Shown one piece after another: positions 34,189 through 42,198 of a stretch of DNA of 64,000 bases. The stretch is from Methanofollis ethanolicus (GTDB lineage: Archaea > Halobacteriota > Methanomicrobia > Methanomicrobiales > Methanofollaceae), in contig NZ_BCNW01000001.1 in assembly GCF_001571385.1 (NCBI RefSeq), positions 1,860,001 to 1,924,000 of the forward strand. The letters run 5' to 3'. Each line of letters begins with the position of its first letter. The stretch's first letter is position 1. The position numbers were made by a program, and so were the translations under genes. The notes under the pieces were generated by a model, which saw nothing but the letters and a program-made list of their open reading frames with translations, made no database searches and was not told the DNA's origin.

Positions 34189-35526
34189 ATGGAAGAATAT
34201 CAGGAGAAACTTGTCACCGTTCGGGAGTATCTCAGAGAGAAAAGCCCTCAAAAATTGTCGATCTCATCTATATCCCGAAATCTGGGGATAAACCGGGGCA
34301 CGGTAGCCAAGTACCTGGATCTTCTCCTGATCAACGGCCAGGTCACCATGACGCCCTACGGCAAGTCAAAACTCTACACCATTGCCGAAAGAATCCCGAC
34401 AATGTCTCTGTTTGATTATACGACCGACATCATCGTCGTCATGGACTCCGGTGCCCGGATCCTGATGGCAAACAAAAGTTTCTTCTCCAAATTCGATATC
34501 CTGAAAGAGAAAGAACTGGTAGGTACCAATATTTTCAAAATGGGGCTGGGTATTTTTTCCGACTCCTCGATCCAGAAAAATATCCAGAGAATGATCAGAG
34601 GAGAAAAATATCTCCATGAGATGCAGCATATCGATGAGAAAACCAATCAGATCTATTCAATAAAATTCATTCCGACCGTCTCCCTCGACGGGAACAAAAA
34701 CAGCATGATCACCCTGAGAGATATCACCGACCAGAAGCAGACCGAAGAAGCTCTTTCCATCAGCGACGAAAAATTACGGACGATTTTTAAGAAAGTCCCG
34801 AGCGGCATATTATTCTTCAATGAATCGGGGAACATCATCAACGCCAACGGTGCATCTCTCCACCTTCTTGGCGTGGACAATTTCCGGGACCTGATGCAGA
34901 CAAACCTCTTCGACCTCTTCTGCCAGAGGGAGAGAATAAAAAGTGCTCTCATTGACGGGGACATCATCTGCGACTTCGGGCGTCTGAAACGAGAAAATAT
35001 CATGCCCACCTCAAAATCAGGCATCGCATATTTTGAGGCGTCATTCGCTCCGATCTCAAGTGAAAGGGGGTTTCAGGAGTACGCCCTCATATTCATGGAC
35101 ATTACCGCAGAAAAAATGGCAAAAAAAGAACTGAAGTTCAATGAATCACGCTATCGTTCGTTCTTTAACGATACCTGTACAGGTGTCCTGATCTACCAGC
35201 CTGTCGACGGCGGTGACGACTTCCTCATCAATGATGTCAATCACGCCCTTGAAGTTATTTTACAGGTGAAAAAAGAGGACATAATCAGGAAAAAACTCTT
35301 TGTAACATTCCCCGATCTTCCGGTCGTCAGCGTGCGCCAGGCTTTGAATAGGGTGAACAGCACAGGCCTCCCGGAGGTTGTCCCGCCCCTCCAGTACGTC
35401 ACGAACGAGACATCGCCATGGCTCACGCACTTCATATTTAAACTCCCGACCGGGGAGATAGCCTCGTTTATGATCGACATCTCCAGGGAACTGAGGGAGA
35501 AACTGACATCGCAAAAAATTCGCTGA
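34189..35526 (+). CDS. HTH-PAS-PAS-PAS sensor protein
   Basis: A 445-residue cytoplasmic sensor with no kinase domain. Residues about 1-70 form a winged helix (LSISSISRNLGINRGTVAKYLDLLLINGQVTMTPYGKSKLYTI). Three PAS-like domains follow at about 75-185 (DIIVVMDSGARILMANKSFF), 195-310 (VPSGILFFNESGNIINANGASL, closing LIFMDITAEK) and 320-440 (FFNDTCTGVLIYQPV). This is the layout of a one-component archaeal regulator. Its base composition is clearly more AT-rich than the neighbours', suggesting later acquisition or relaxed constraint. The ligand and targets are unknown; adf lies downstream. Confidence 0.8.
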   Translation: MEEYQEKLVTVREYLREKSPQKLSISSISRNLGINRGTVAKYLDLLLINGQVTMTPYGKSKLYTIAERIPTMSLFDYTTDIIVVMDSGARILMANKSFFSKFDILKEKELVGTNIFKMGLGIFSDSSIQKNIQRMIRGEKYLHEMQHIDEKTNQIYSIKFIPTVSLDGNKNSMITLRDITDQKQTEEALSISDEKLRTIFKKVPSGILFFNESGNIINANGASLHLLGVDNFRDLMQTNLFDLFCQRERIKSALIDGDIICDFGRLKRENIMPTSKSGIAYFEASFAPISSERGFQEYALIFMDITAEKMAKKELKFNESRYRSFFNDTCTGVLIYQPVDGGDDFLINDVNHALEVILQVKKEDIIRKKLFVTFPDLPVVSVRQALNRVNSTGLPEVVPPLQYVTNETSPWLTHFIFKLPTGEIASFMIDISRELREKLTSQKIR

Positions 35527-35584
35527 AAAGAGTAGGGGGGGCTGGGCAAACTCCCGGGAAAAGATCCGGACGGGGGAGCCAGGG

Positions 35585-35956
35585 AAATCGATATAAAAGC
35601 GTTCCCCCTATTGCTCACCAAATGATCTGGCGGACGGCGTTACATACTATTCTGAGAGAAAAAAGTCGATGTACATCACAGATCAGACCGGAAATCAACA
35701 ATCAACCGATCGATCTACAGCCCCGGATATGGAGGCAGTATTTAAATAGAGCGTACTTGATAGCATTGACCAGCAATAAAGGTGAGAACTATATCATGAA
35801 GCGATAACACTTAGTCGTGTAGGTTTCACCTGCACAAAGAGACAGACGGCGTACCGCGAACGTGGACAGGGAATGTCTGAGATTCACTCCTGAAAAGTTG
35901 CGAGTTCCCGAGTGAACATCAGGTTCAACCCAATCCAAATAGTTTAGAATACCTGC
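35585..35956 (+). promoter_or_regulatory. Structured intergenic region with two extra TATA boxes upstream of adf
   Basis: The 495-bp gap before adf has TATA-like ATATAAAAG at about 35592 and GTATTTAAATAG at about 35738. Downstream of the second are GTGTAGGT-TTC-ACCTGCAC (a hairpin with a 3-nt loop, about 35817-35835) and TTCACTC...GAGTGAA (about 35884-35915). A 61-codon open frame (35622-35807) starts about 28 nt after the first TATA but has host-atypical codons. The region could encode a small RNA or a long alternative leader; neither is proven. Confidence 0.4.
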
Positions 35957-36021
35957 TGTATTTAAACATTTGGTTTTTGGTCCATGCCCGGTTCCCCCTC
36001 TCTGTCAGAGAGATGATGAAC
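35957..36021 (+). promoter_or_regulatory. adf: adf proximal promoter with 15-bp inverted repeat at the start
   Basis: GTATTTAAAC (about 35957-35966) is a strong TATA box and predicts a start near 35985-35990. CTCTCTG-T-CAGAGAG (35998-36012), a perfect 7+1+7 inverted repeat, fills the short leader where the ribosome-binding site should lie. It could be an operator or an RNA hairpin hiding the translation start. AGAGATGATG may pair weakly with 16S rRNA. Confidence 0.6.
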
Positions 36022-37011
36022 ATGGAGACAAAAGTTGGCTACTTCGCATCCCTGGAGCAGTACAAACCCAGAGATGCACTGGAACAGTCCGTTCGGGCAG
36101 AAAATGTCGGTTTTGATTCGATCTGGGCAGATGACCACTTCCACCCCTGGTACCACACCAATGCACAGTCGGCACAGGCCTGGGCATGGATGGGTGCGGC
36201 CCTTCAGGCAACGAAGAAGGTCTTCTTCTCCACCTGCATCACCTGCCCGGTCATGAGGTACAACCCGGCGATTGTCGCGCAGACATTTGCGACCCTCAGG
36301 CAGATGTACCCCGGAAGAGTGGGCATCGCCGTCGGCGCCGGTGAGGCCATGAACGAAGTGCCGGTGACCGGCGAATGGCCGAGCGTGCCCGAGCGCCAGG
36401 ACATGACGGTGGAAGCCATCGGTGTGATGCGACAACTGTGGGGAAGCAAGGACCCCGTCACATTCAAGGGGAAGTACTTCACTCTCGACAAGGCGTTCCT
36501 GTACACCAAGCCCGAAGACGAAGTGCCCCTCTACTTCAGTGGCATGGGCCCGAAGGGAGCACGACTCGCCGGCAAGTACGGTGACCACCTGATGACCGTT
36601 GCTGCTGACCCGTCCGTGCTGAAGAACGTCACCATCCCGAACTTCGAGAAAGGTGCCGCCGATTCCGGAAAGGACCCGAGTAAGATGGAGCGCGCCATGC
36701 TGATCTGGTACTCCGTCGACCCCGACTACGACAAGGCTATTGAGGGGCTGCGCTTCTGGGCCGGTTGCCTTGTTCCTGCCATGTTCAAGTACAAGGTCTA
36801 CGACTCACGGGAAGTCGAAGCCCATGCAAACATCGTCGGGCATGACCTGATGAAGGAAAACTACATGGTCGCAACCGATGCCGAGGATCTGATCAAGGAG
36901 ATCGAGAGGTTCAAGGCCGCCGGAATCACCCACTTCTGCCTTGGCAATTCAAGTCCCAACGTGAACCTGGGCATCGATGTTTTCAAGGACGTCATTCCGC
37001 ACGTCAAGTAA
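36022..37011 (+). CDS. adf: F420-dependent secondary alcohol dehydrogenase
   Basis: Oxidises secondary alcohols such as 2-propanol to ketones with coenzyme F420, feeding reduced F420 to methanogenesis. 329 residues of the bacterial-luciferase-like F420 family, extremely similar in pattern to Methanoculleus Adf. The residues known from that enzyme's structure are in place: His39 and Trp43 in DDHFHPWYH and Glu108 in VGAGEAM. The start at 36022 (METKVGYFASLEQY) matches the family; in-frame ATGs at 36013 and 36016 are alternatives. A T-rich tract (about 37029-37039) separates it from the cupin gene, perhaps a partial terminator. Confidence 0.95.
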   Translation: METKVGYFASLEQYKPRDALEQSVRAENVGFDSIWADDHFHPWYHTNAQSAQAWAWMGAALQATKKVFFSTCITCPVMRYNPAIVAQTFATLRQMYPGRVGIAVGAGEAMNEVPVTGEWPSVPERQDMTVEAIGVMRQLWGSKDPVTFKGKYFTLDKAFLYTKPEDEVPLYFSGMGPKGARLAGKYGDHLMTVAADPSVLKNVTIPNFEKGAADSGKDPSKMERAMLIWYSVDPDYDKAIEGLRFWAGCLVPAMFKYKVYDSREVEAHANIVGHDLMKENYMVATDAEDLIKEIERFKAAGITHFCLGNSSPNVNLGIDVFKDVIPHVK

Positions 37012-37069
37012 AATAGTATCGGGGAAATCTCTTTTTTTGTGGGTAAACGATCATCTGGAGGAGGAAATA

Positions 37070-37459
37070 ATGACAGAAACCGGAGTAATCGATCTGTTCA
37101 ACGAGGCGAAAATCATCTACCCGGAAAAGGAGGTTGATGCAAAGGAAAAGACGTGGTATGAACATCCGGCATTCAAGGGGGTGTTTCTGAAAGACCTCGT
37201 CACGGGGAAGGATACAGGAGGTCAATTCAGCTGTCATGTCGTAAAGATCGAAAAATGGTGTGAGGTGGGCAGCCATTCCCACGACGTCCAGTGGGAGTTC
37301 AACGAGGCCATCGAAGGATATGGTGTGTTTATTCTCGGAGACAAGGAGATCAGGTTTACCCCGGGCTACTCCTTTGCAACGCCTCCGGGAGTGGCGCATA
37401 CCGTCGTTGCCGAAGGGCAGGACCTCTATCTCCTGGCGAAGTTCGTCCCGGCACTATAA
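37070..37459 (+). CDS. Cupin domain protein downstream of adf
   Basis: A 129-residue single-domain cupin. Motif 1 is seen around GSHSHDVQWEFNEAIEGYGVFILG (about 68-91), with the two His and the Glu as likely metal ligands, and motif 2 as PGVAHTVVAEG (about 108-118). GGAGGAGG lies just before the ATG. It is 58 bp after adf on the same strand, so it may be co-expressed, but no reaction can be named. Confidence 0.82.
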   Translation: MTETGVIDLFNEAKIIYPEKEVDAKEKTWYEHPAFKGVFLKDLVTGKDTGGQFSCHVVKIEKWCEVGSHSHDVQWEFNEAIEGYGVFILGDKEIRFTPGYSFATPPGVAHTVVAEGQDLYLLAKFVPAL

Positions 37460-37645
37460 AAATAGAATGAACATGGAATTCCTCGAGACCTGCTGAAAAG
37501 GACAGGACGATCTCTCTGGTGCGGCGCGGATCGTCAGTTCGGAGAGATGGCATCCCGGAGGCTTCCCCCTCCGGATGCACCGATCTGGACCCTTCGCCTA
37601 TCTCATTACCTCAAAAACTCCCGATCTCTTCTCGGATCTCGACCT

Positions 37646-38806
37646 CTACCGCATCACCATCTGGCGCATCAGGGCCATGATGCCTGGTCTCTCACCCTTC
37701 TTCGGCCCTGGCCTGCCGCCGTCCATCTCCAGGAAGGGGGAGGACTCGAACATTTCTGTGTTGAGGCGGTCGGTGATCTCGTCGAAGATCCTCTTGTAGG
37801 CGACGCAGTGGGGGTCGACGCCCCGGACCTCGCCGCCGGTCGGGGTGATGGCGTTGTACGGGCACCCGCCCCGGCAGTACCTGATATGTTTGCACTCCTT
37901 GCAGTGCTCGTCGACGTACGCCTTGAACTGCTGCATCCTCTGCCCCACAGGGGAGGCGGCGAGGTCCTCCCTCGTCGGGCGGTCACGCACATGGCCCATC
38001 ACGTAATCGGGCATGCCGACGAAGCGGTAGCAGGGGTAGATGCTCCCGTCCGGGCCGACCGCGAAGGTGCTGCCCATGCAATCGGCGAAGGTGCAGACAT
38101 TGCCGTGCCGGGTGAGGACGCACTTGCAGAGGTCGTTGATGTTCATCACCTCGATCTCGCCGAGGTGGTCGAGGGACTGGTCGAGAAGGTAGACGAGGAG
38201 GTCGCCGTATTTCTCCGGCGCCAGGGCCCACTCCTCCGGGTTTTTGCCGCGCAGAGACGGCAGGGCCGGGTGCAGTTTGAGGGTCAGGCCGTTTTCGAGG
38301 AAGAAGTCGAAGATCTCGTCCCTGTGCTCGACCGACGTGCAGGTGAAGGTGCAGATGAAGCGGACGTTGAGGCCGTGCTCCCGCGCGATTGTGTAGCCCT
38401 GCATCGTCTTCGCGAAGTAGCCGTCACCCCTCTGGCTGTCGGTGATCTCCTCCGGGCCGTCGATGCTCGACCCGATGGGGATGTTGTACGCGGCAAAGAT
38501 CTCGGCCATCTCGGGGGTGAGTTTCCAGAGGTTGGTCTGGAGGGCGAAGGTGGGGGTGAGGTGAGCAAGACCGTCGGAGAGGAGGGGCAGGGCCTGCCTG
38601 TAGAAGTCGGCGCCGGCAAGGAGGGGTTCGCCGCCGTGGAAGGTGATGGTGACCTGGTTGTCCCTGAAGTCCTTCAGCCAGGCGACCACCTCCTCGACGG
38701 TCTGGATGCTCATGCGGGGCGAGCCTTCCTCAGAACTCCAGCAGTATTTGCATTTTGAGGGGCAGCCCAGGGTGGGGATGAGCATGATATGAAAGGGGCT
38801 TTTCAT
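37646..38806 (-). CDS. SPASM radical SAM enzyme (putative peptide-modifying)
   Basis: A 386-residue radical SAM protein. The cluster motif CPSKCKYCW is at 15-23, and HGGEPL follows. The SPASM-type C-terminus binds extra clusters: VCTFADCMGSTFAVGPDGSIYPCYRF and HCKECKHIRYCRGGCPYN (about 310-327). The best fit is the methanogen Mhun_1560-type group thought to modify peptides, related to anaerobic sulfatase-maturing enzymes. I found no short Cys-rich precursor in the 190 bp downstream or 500 bp upstream. The ATG at 38806 overlaps no other gene. The gene is convergent with the cupin gene. Confidence 0.83.
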   Translation of the reverse strand: MKSPFHIMLIPTLGCPSKCKYCWSSEEGSPRMSIQTVEEVVAWLKDFRDNQVTITFHGGEPLLAGADFYRQALPLLSDGLAHLTPTFALQTNLWKLTPEMAEIFAAYNIPIGSSIDGPEEITDSQRGDGYFAKTMQGYTIAREHGLNVRFICTFTCTSVEHRDEIFDFFLENGLTLKLHPALPSLRGKNPEEWALAPEKYGDLLVYLLDQSLDHLGEIEVMNINDLCKCVLTRHGNVCTFADCMGSTFAVGPDGSIYPCYRFVGMPDYVMGHVRDRPTREDLAASPVGQRMQQFKAYVDEHCKECKHIRYCRGGCPYNAITPTGGEVRGVDPHCVAYKRIFDEITDRLNTEMFESSPFLEMDGGRPGPKKGERPGIMALMRQMVMR

Positions 38807-38924
38807 GAGGTGGTTTTCTCCTTCTTCAAAGAATAAGGTTGTGGATTCTTTTTGGGGGGAGTGAAAGAGGAGATCGCCACGGGTCTAAAGAAGAGGAGAG
38901 GTACCCGTTCAACTGCTTATCCTG

Positions 38925-39345
38925 CACCGGGGGAAACGAGCATCAGCGAGTTCGAGAAGACGAAGTCTTCGCTGACGGGAGCGGTAGTCCCCCGCTGGAA
39001 AGCGCCGATCCTCTGCCTTCCCCTTCCCGTTCGCCGGGGGACTGACGTCGAAAATCAGATATTTTCTTGTGCTCACTCCGTTCCCAGCCCCCGGCCCCAA
39101 AAAACAGGATAGGGTCGGGGAAGAGAAAACAGAGATCCTGATGAAGGAGATTGCCATCCACCCCCCTATCCTAATGACAGGGGGTCCGGGGGGCGGCAGC
39201 CCCCGGGCACAGGATACCGATCAACCGCCTTCCCCACAATCTTGACTGGGGGACTAACGCCCCCAGACCCCCGATCTAGGATAGGGCCGGGGAAGAGCGA
39301 TCTGGAGATCCTGGGGAGGGAGTTCTCCTATCCCTGAGAAAAAAA
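38925..39345. repeat. Two to three palindromic repeat units
   Basis: The 546-bp gap upstream of the radical SAM gene and downstream of the VUT gene contains three units in one orientation. 38932-38990 is a GGGGG..AGTCCCCC stem filled with a nested hairpin (GAAGACGAAGTCTTC). 38995-39215 is a full unit whose first stem carries another insert (about 39045-39090) and whose last stem is GGGGGGCGGCAGCCCCC. 39225-39340 is a partial unit starting GGGGGACTAACGCCCCC. No coding potential was seen. Confidence 0.66.
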
Positions 39346-39352
39346 GAGGCCC

Positions 39353-40045
39353 TCAGGCCTTCTCCAAATACCGCTTGTACCACCAGAACCACGGCGTGTC
39401 CAGGAAGCCGATGATGTTCTTCGCCACGATCTGGCCGATGATGAGGGGGAGGAGCGGGGCCACGCCGGCGAAGGCGATGGTGACGAAGATGACGCTGTCG
39501 ATGGTCAGGCCGAGGAGGTCGCTGGAGACGCTCCGCAGCAGGATCCTGTCGGGGTAGCGCTCCTTGAGCCGCGCGAAGATCCAGGCGTCGAGGTTCTGCG
39601 TGATCAGGAAGGTGATCCAGGAGGCGACGACGATCCTGAGGCTCTGGGCGAAGACCTCCTGCCACATCTCCTCGTAGGCAAAGAAGGGGGCGGGCGTGAG
39701 GGTGTTGGTCATGACGATGAAGGTGACCAGGAGCACCTGCGAGAGGAAGGCGATGCCGATGGCGATGTGCGTCATCCTCTCGCCGTAGACCTCGTTGATC
39801 ATGTCGATGGCCTGCGAGAGGAAGGGGTAGAGGAAGACCGCGGCAGGGGCGAGGAAGACGGCGATGCCGAGGTCGAACTCCACGATCCGCGTGGCGATGA
39901 TCTGCGAGGCCGCGAGGTAGACGACATAGAAACCGACAAGGGCGGCATAGCCGTACTCCCGGTGGTTCCGGATGATGTACGCCGAGGTGTAGGTGACGAT
40001 GGTGAGGCTGACGACCCAGTAGAGCCAGACGATGGGGAAGTCCAT
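39353..40045 (-). CDS. Queuosine/archaeosine-precursor transporter (VUT/YhhQ family)
   Basis: A 230-residue membrane protein with about six helices of the VUT_1/YhhQ family. Diagnostic segments are AALVGFYVVYLAASQIIATRIVEFD, PLSQAIDMINEVYGE-like (FLSQAIDMINEVYGERMTHIAIG), WITFLITQNLDAWIFARLKE and SSDLLGLTIDSVIFVTIAFAG. Bacterial members take up queuosine precursors such as preQ0; in an archaeon the base would serve archaeosine synthesis, which is inference. GTAAATAATA (about 40068-40077) stands 27 nt before the ATG. Confidence 0.88.
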   Translation of the reverse strand: MDFPIVWLYWVVSLTIVTYTSAYIIRNHREYGYAALVGFYVVYLAASQIIATRIVEFDLGIAVFLAPAAVFLYPFLSQAIDMINEVYGERMTHIAIGIAFLSQVLLVTFIVMTNTLTPAPFFAYEEMWQEVFAQSLRIVVASWITFLITQNLDAWIFARLKERYPDRILLRSVSSDLLGLTIDSVIFVTIAFAGVAPLLPLIIGQIVAKNIIGFLDTPWFWWYKRYLEKA

Positions 40046-40079
40046 TTTCCTTATTTTGTTGGATGGCTTGGGTATTATT

Positions 40080-40250
40080 TACTGTGTTGATGAAATCCTG
40101 GCAACATTAGAGGATTTATTTAATAATTGCAAAATGAAGTCCGTGTTATTATGCCCACTATCAGATCTTTGAATCGATTTTAAATTTTGTTGATAGGTTA
40201 CTTCAACCAAAGATAAATTTCAAGAGACTTGTCTTTTGATCAGGAAGATC
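40080..40250. other. AT-rich gap upstream of the VUT gene
   Basis: About 170 bp of strikingly AT-rich sequence without an open frame or repeat. It carries a TTGATAGGTTACTTCAACC stretch but no recognisable riboswitch. It marks the left edge of a 7-kb region of lower G+C content and transposon remnants. Confidence 0.4.
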
Positions 40251-40251
40251 T

Positions 40252-40500
40252 AAACTTTCGGCTCTGTAGAAATCCTATTCTGGAGTGTCTCGTCCGGGGG
40301 GCTGCACCCCCCGGTCCCCCCGCCATGAGGATAGGGGGGTGGAGGGCAGTCCCCTCTTCAAGATGCACGTTTGCCCTTTTGAGGTCTAATCCTCGCGCGG
40401 GGGTCCGGGGGCAAAAGTCCCCCGGTGCGAAGATGGAGGAAGGCGGTTGGGTCACGTTCATACACGGAAAAGGTGAGGGTTTCTACAGAGCCAAACTTTT
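40252..40500. mobile_element. MITE-like element with 16-bp inverted ends and 8-bp direct repeats
   Basis: The element 40260-40492 (233 bp) starts GGCTCTGTAGAAATCC and ends GGGTTTCTACAGAGCC, inverted copies matching at 15 of 16 positions. It is flanked by AAACTTTC (40252-40259) and AAACTTTT (40493-40500), a 7-of-8 target duplication. Internal hairpins are GGGGGGCTGCACCCCCC and GGGGGCAAAAGTCCCCC. Orientation is opposite to the adjacent copy at 40511. Confidence 0.85.
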
Positions 40501-40502
40501 AG

Positions 40503-40794
40503 AATTCTGGGGCTTTGGAGAAATCTTCCTCCATCGGTTGATAGTGCGTGCTGATCCTCTGCCTTCCCCTTCCCATTCGCCGGGGGACTTTTGCCCCCGG
40601 ACCCCCGCGCGAGGATTGGTCCCGGGAAGAAAGGGTCGGAGTCCTGGAGGAGGAGGTCATCCCTGCCCCTATCGTAATGGCAGGGGGTATGGGGGGCGGC
40701 AGCCCCCCCGGACCAGGCACTTTTGAACAGAATTTTTTCCCCTATCACGTCAGGAAGTACTTTCCCGCAAGGGTTTCTACAGAGCCAATTCTGG
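40503..40794. mobile_element. MITE-like element with perfect 8-bp target duplication
   Basis: The element 40511-40786 (276 bp) runs from GGCTTTGGAGAAATCT to GGGTTTCTACAGAGCC and is flanked immediately by AATTCTGG on both sides (40503-40510, 40787-40794). Its interior is nearly identical to 5259-5490 and 59748-59980, with the hairpins CGGGGGACTTTTGCCCCCG and GGGGGGCGGCAGCCCCCC. The remaining stretch to the TPR gene (40795-41028) shows nothing recognisable. Confidence 0.88.
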
Positions 40795-41028
40795 AGTCTG
40801 AATATCGGAAAGGAGGTCGTCGCGGCCATGAGCGGTCAGAATGGCCCTCAGTGCAGAAAGGCGTGCAATGAAAAGGGGCGGAAAATTTCACCAGTTGAAA
40901 GTGCTTCGATGCGACGGTTCCTTATACTGTAGATTGAGAAAAAGGAAATTATCCCCTATCTTTACTGAGGTACGAGTCACACATTTTGTCAGGTGTAGGT
41001 CCCCGGTCAGGGAGGCAAAACCTGTTTT

Positions 41029-41400
41029 TTACTGAGCTCCGAGTGCGAGGGATACTCCCCGCTCAATACACTCAATACCCTCACTCTGGTGCCCTATCTT
41101 ACAGAGGGTTACCCCTTTGTTATACAGGGATTCTGCGTTGTTCGGGTCGCATGTGAGGGCCGATTCGTAGCATGATATTGCTTCCTCAGATCTGCCAAGC
41201 ATATCCAGAACATTCCCCTTTGAGTGGAACGCCCGGGCATGTTTGGGGTCAATCTCAAGAACTCGGTCGTAGATTTCGATAGCTTTTGCATAGTCCCCGC
41301 GATACTTCATTTCATTCGCCTGGTGCAGCGTGATCTCTGCAAGAGGATCACGTCTCGTTACGGTCAGTGCATCAGCACTGGACCCGCTGGTTTCTGCCAT
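41029..41400 (-). CDS. Small TPR-repeat protein
   Basis: A 123-residue protein with three tetratricopeptide-type repeats: LHQANEMKYRGDYAKAIEIYDRVLEIDPKH (about 25-54), ARAFHSKGNVLDMLGRSEEAISCYESALTCDPNN and AESLYNKGVTLCKIGHQSEGIECIERGV. It is probably a protein-interaction scaffold; its partner is unknown. The TATA box TTATATAAT on the minus strand is about 27 nt from the ATG, consistent with a leaderless mRNA. Confidence 0.8.
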   Translation of the reverse strand: MAETSGSSADALTVTRRDPLAEITLHQANEMKYRGDYAKAIEIYDRVLEIDPKHARAFHSKGNVLDMLGRSEEAISCYESALTCDPNNAESLYNKGVTLCKIGHQSEGIECIERGVSLALGAQ

Positions 41401-41547
41401 GATATTTAAGATGATGTTTAATTATATAATATTTTCTAATGTCAAAAAATTACAATATAAATAATTTCCTATTTTGTAACGACCCGTTTATAAAATGTGA
41501 CCTTGCCCCGGGTCCAACATCTATTTGGATCCAGGAGAAACAGGGCC

Positions 41548-41910
41548 ATGGGCCCTTTATCATCTATCGAAGGTTGTCTTTCCGATACTGATACCGGCGT
41601 GAAAAACATCATCGCCGGGTTCCTCAACCAGGTGGTGCTCGCAGAGGCACTTCAGCAGGCGGGAACCGGGCAGTACGAGCGAACCGATGCGCGCAAGGCA
41701 TATCGAAATGGCTACAAGAACTGATCCCTGAAGACCGGGTATGGGGGTACCGTTCTCCAGAAACCACAGTTCCGGGAGTTTCGTCCGAGACAGAGGTCTT
41801 CGTGCGCCATACCCGGGTGGAGAGGGCCCTCGCGGACACTATCTCCGAATCTTATCTGCAGGATGTTTCGACCAGAAAGATCCAGGAAATGATCTCGATA
41901 AAAAGGTCCA
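41548..41910 (+). pseudogene. IS256-family transposase remnant
   Basis: The first 59 codons read like the start of an IS256/mutator-type transposase (DTGVKNIIAGFLNQVVLAEALQQAGTGQYERTDARKAYRNGYKN). A TGA at 41722-41724 interrupts the frame; the next codons continue SLKTGYGGTVLQKPQFREF, then a frameshift near 41783 leads to ETEVFVRHTRVERALADTISESYLQDVSTRKIQEM. The catalytic core beyond this is missing. At least two lesions plus a 3' truncation make it inactive. Confidence 0.82.
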
Positions 41911-41929
41911 GGGGATCCTGAGTATTATA

Positions 41930-42133
41930 AAAAAGGTGCTCTCAAAAAGAGGTCAGGATTACTGTACTGTGTTTGGTATTGTTGCTGAGCGAGACTACAA
42001 CGCCGCAGTGAATATTCGTCGCGTGGGGATGGAGCGACCCTTTGAGCCTGTGGAAATGCATAGCATTTCCCAGCCAGGGAAATCTTCGATTTCCCGTGCC
42101 GTGGAGATGGCACCCCACATTACATCCCCGTGA
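41930..42133 (+). pseudogene. IS200/IS605-type OrfB (TnpB-like) C-terminal remnant
   Basis: Only the end of an OrfB/TnpB-like protein is left: FGIVAERDYNAAVNIRRVGMERPFEPVE corresponds to the conserved RDxNAAxNI (RuvC III) region and its tail. The zinc ribbon is lost. After FEPVE comes a hairpin GGGAAATCTTCGATTTCCC (about 42079-42097), the same small module found inside the intergenic repeats, and the frame closes EMAPHITSP. It directly abuts the IS256 remnant, so one inserted in or beside the other. Confidence 0.75.
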
Positions 42134-42198
42134 TGCACGCAACGGTCCATGACGGCCGTGAAACCCCGCCAAAACAGGTGCGGGGCAGTTCGCCGGCC

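Noticed and set aside
35622-35807. 61-codon frame about 28 nt after a TATA box upstream of adf
   Set aside because: Codon use is unlike the host and the product resembles nothing; treated as part of a possible RNA or leader region instead of a gene.
35915-35940. GGTTCAACCC resembling a tRNA T-arm
   Set aside because: No acceptor, D or anticodon arms can be folded around it, so it is not a tRNA.
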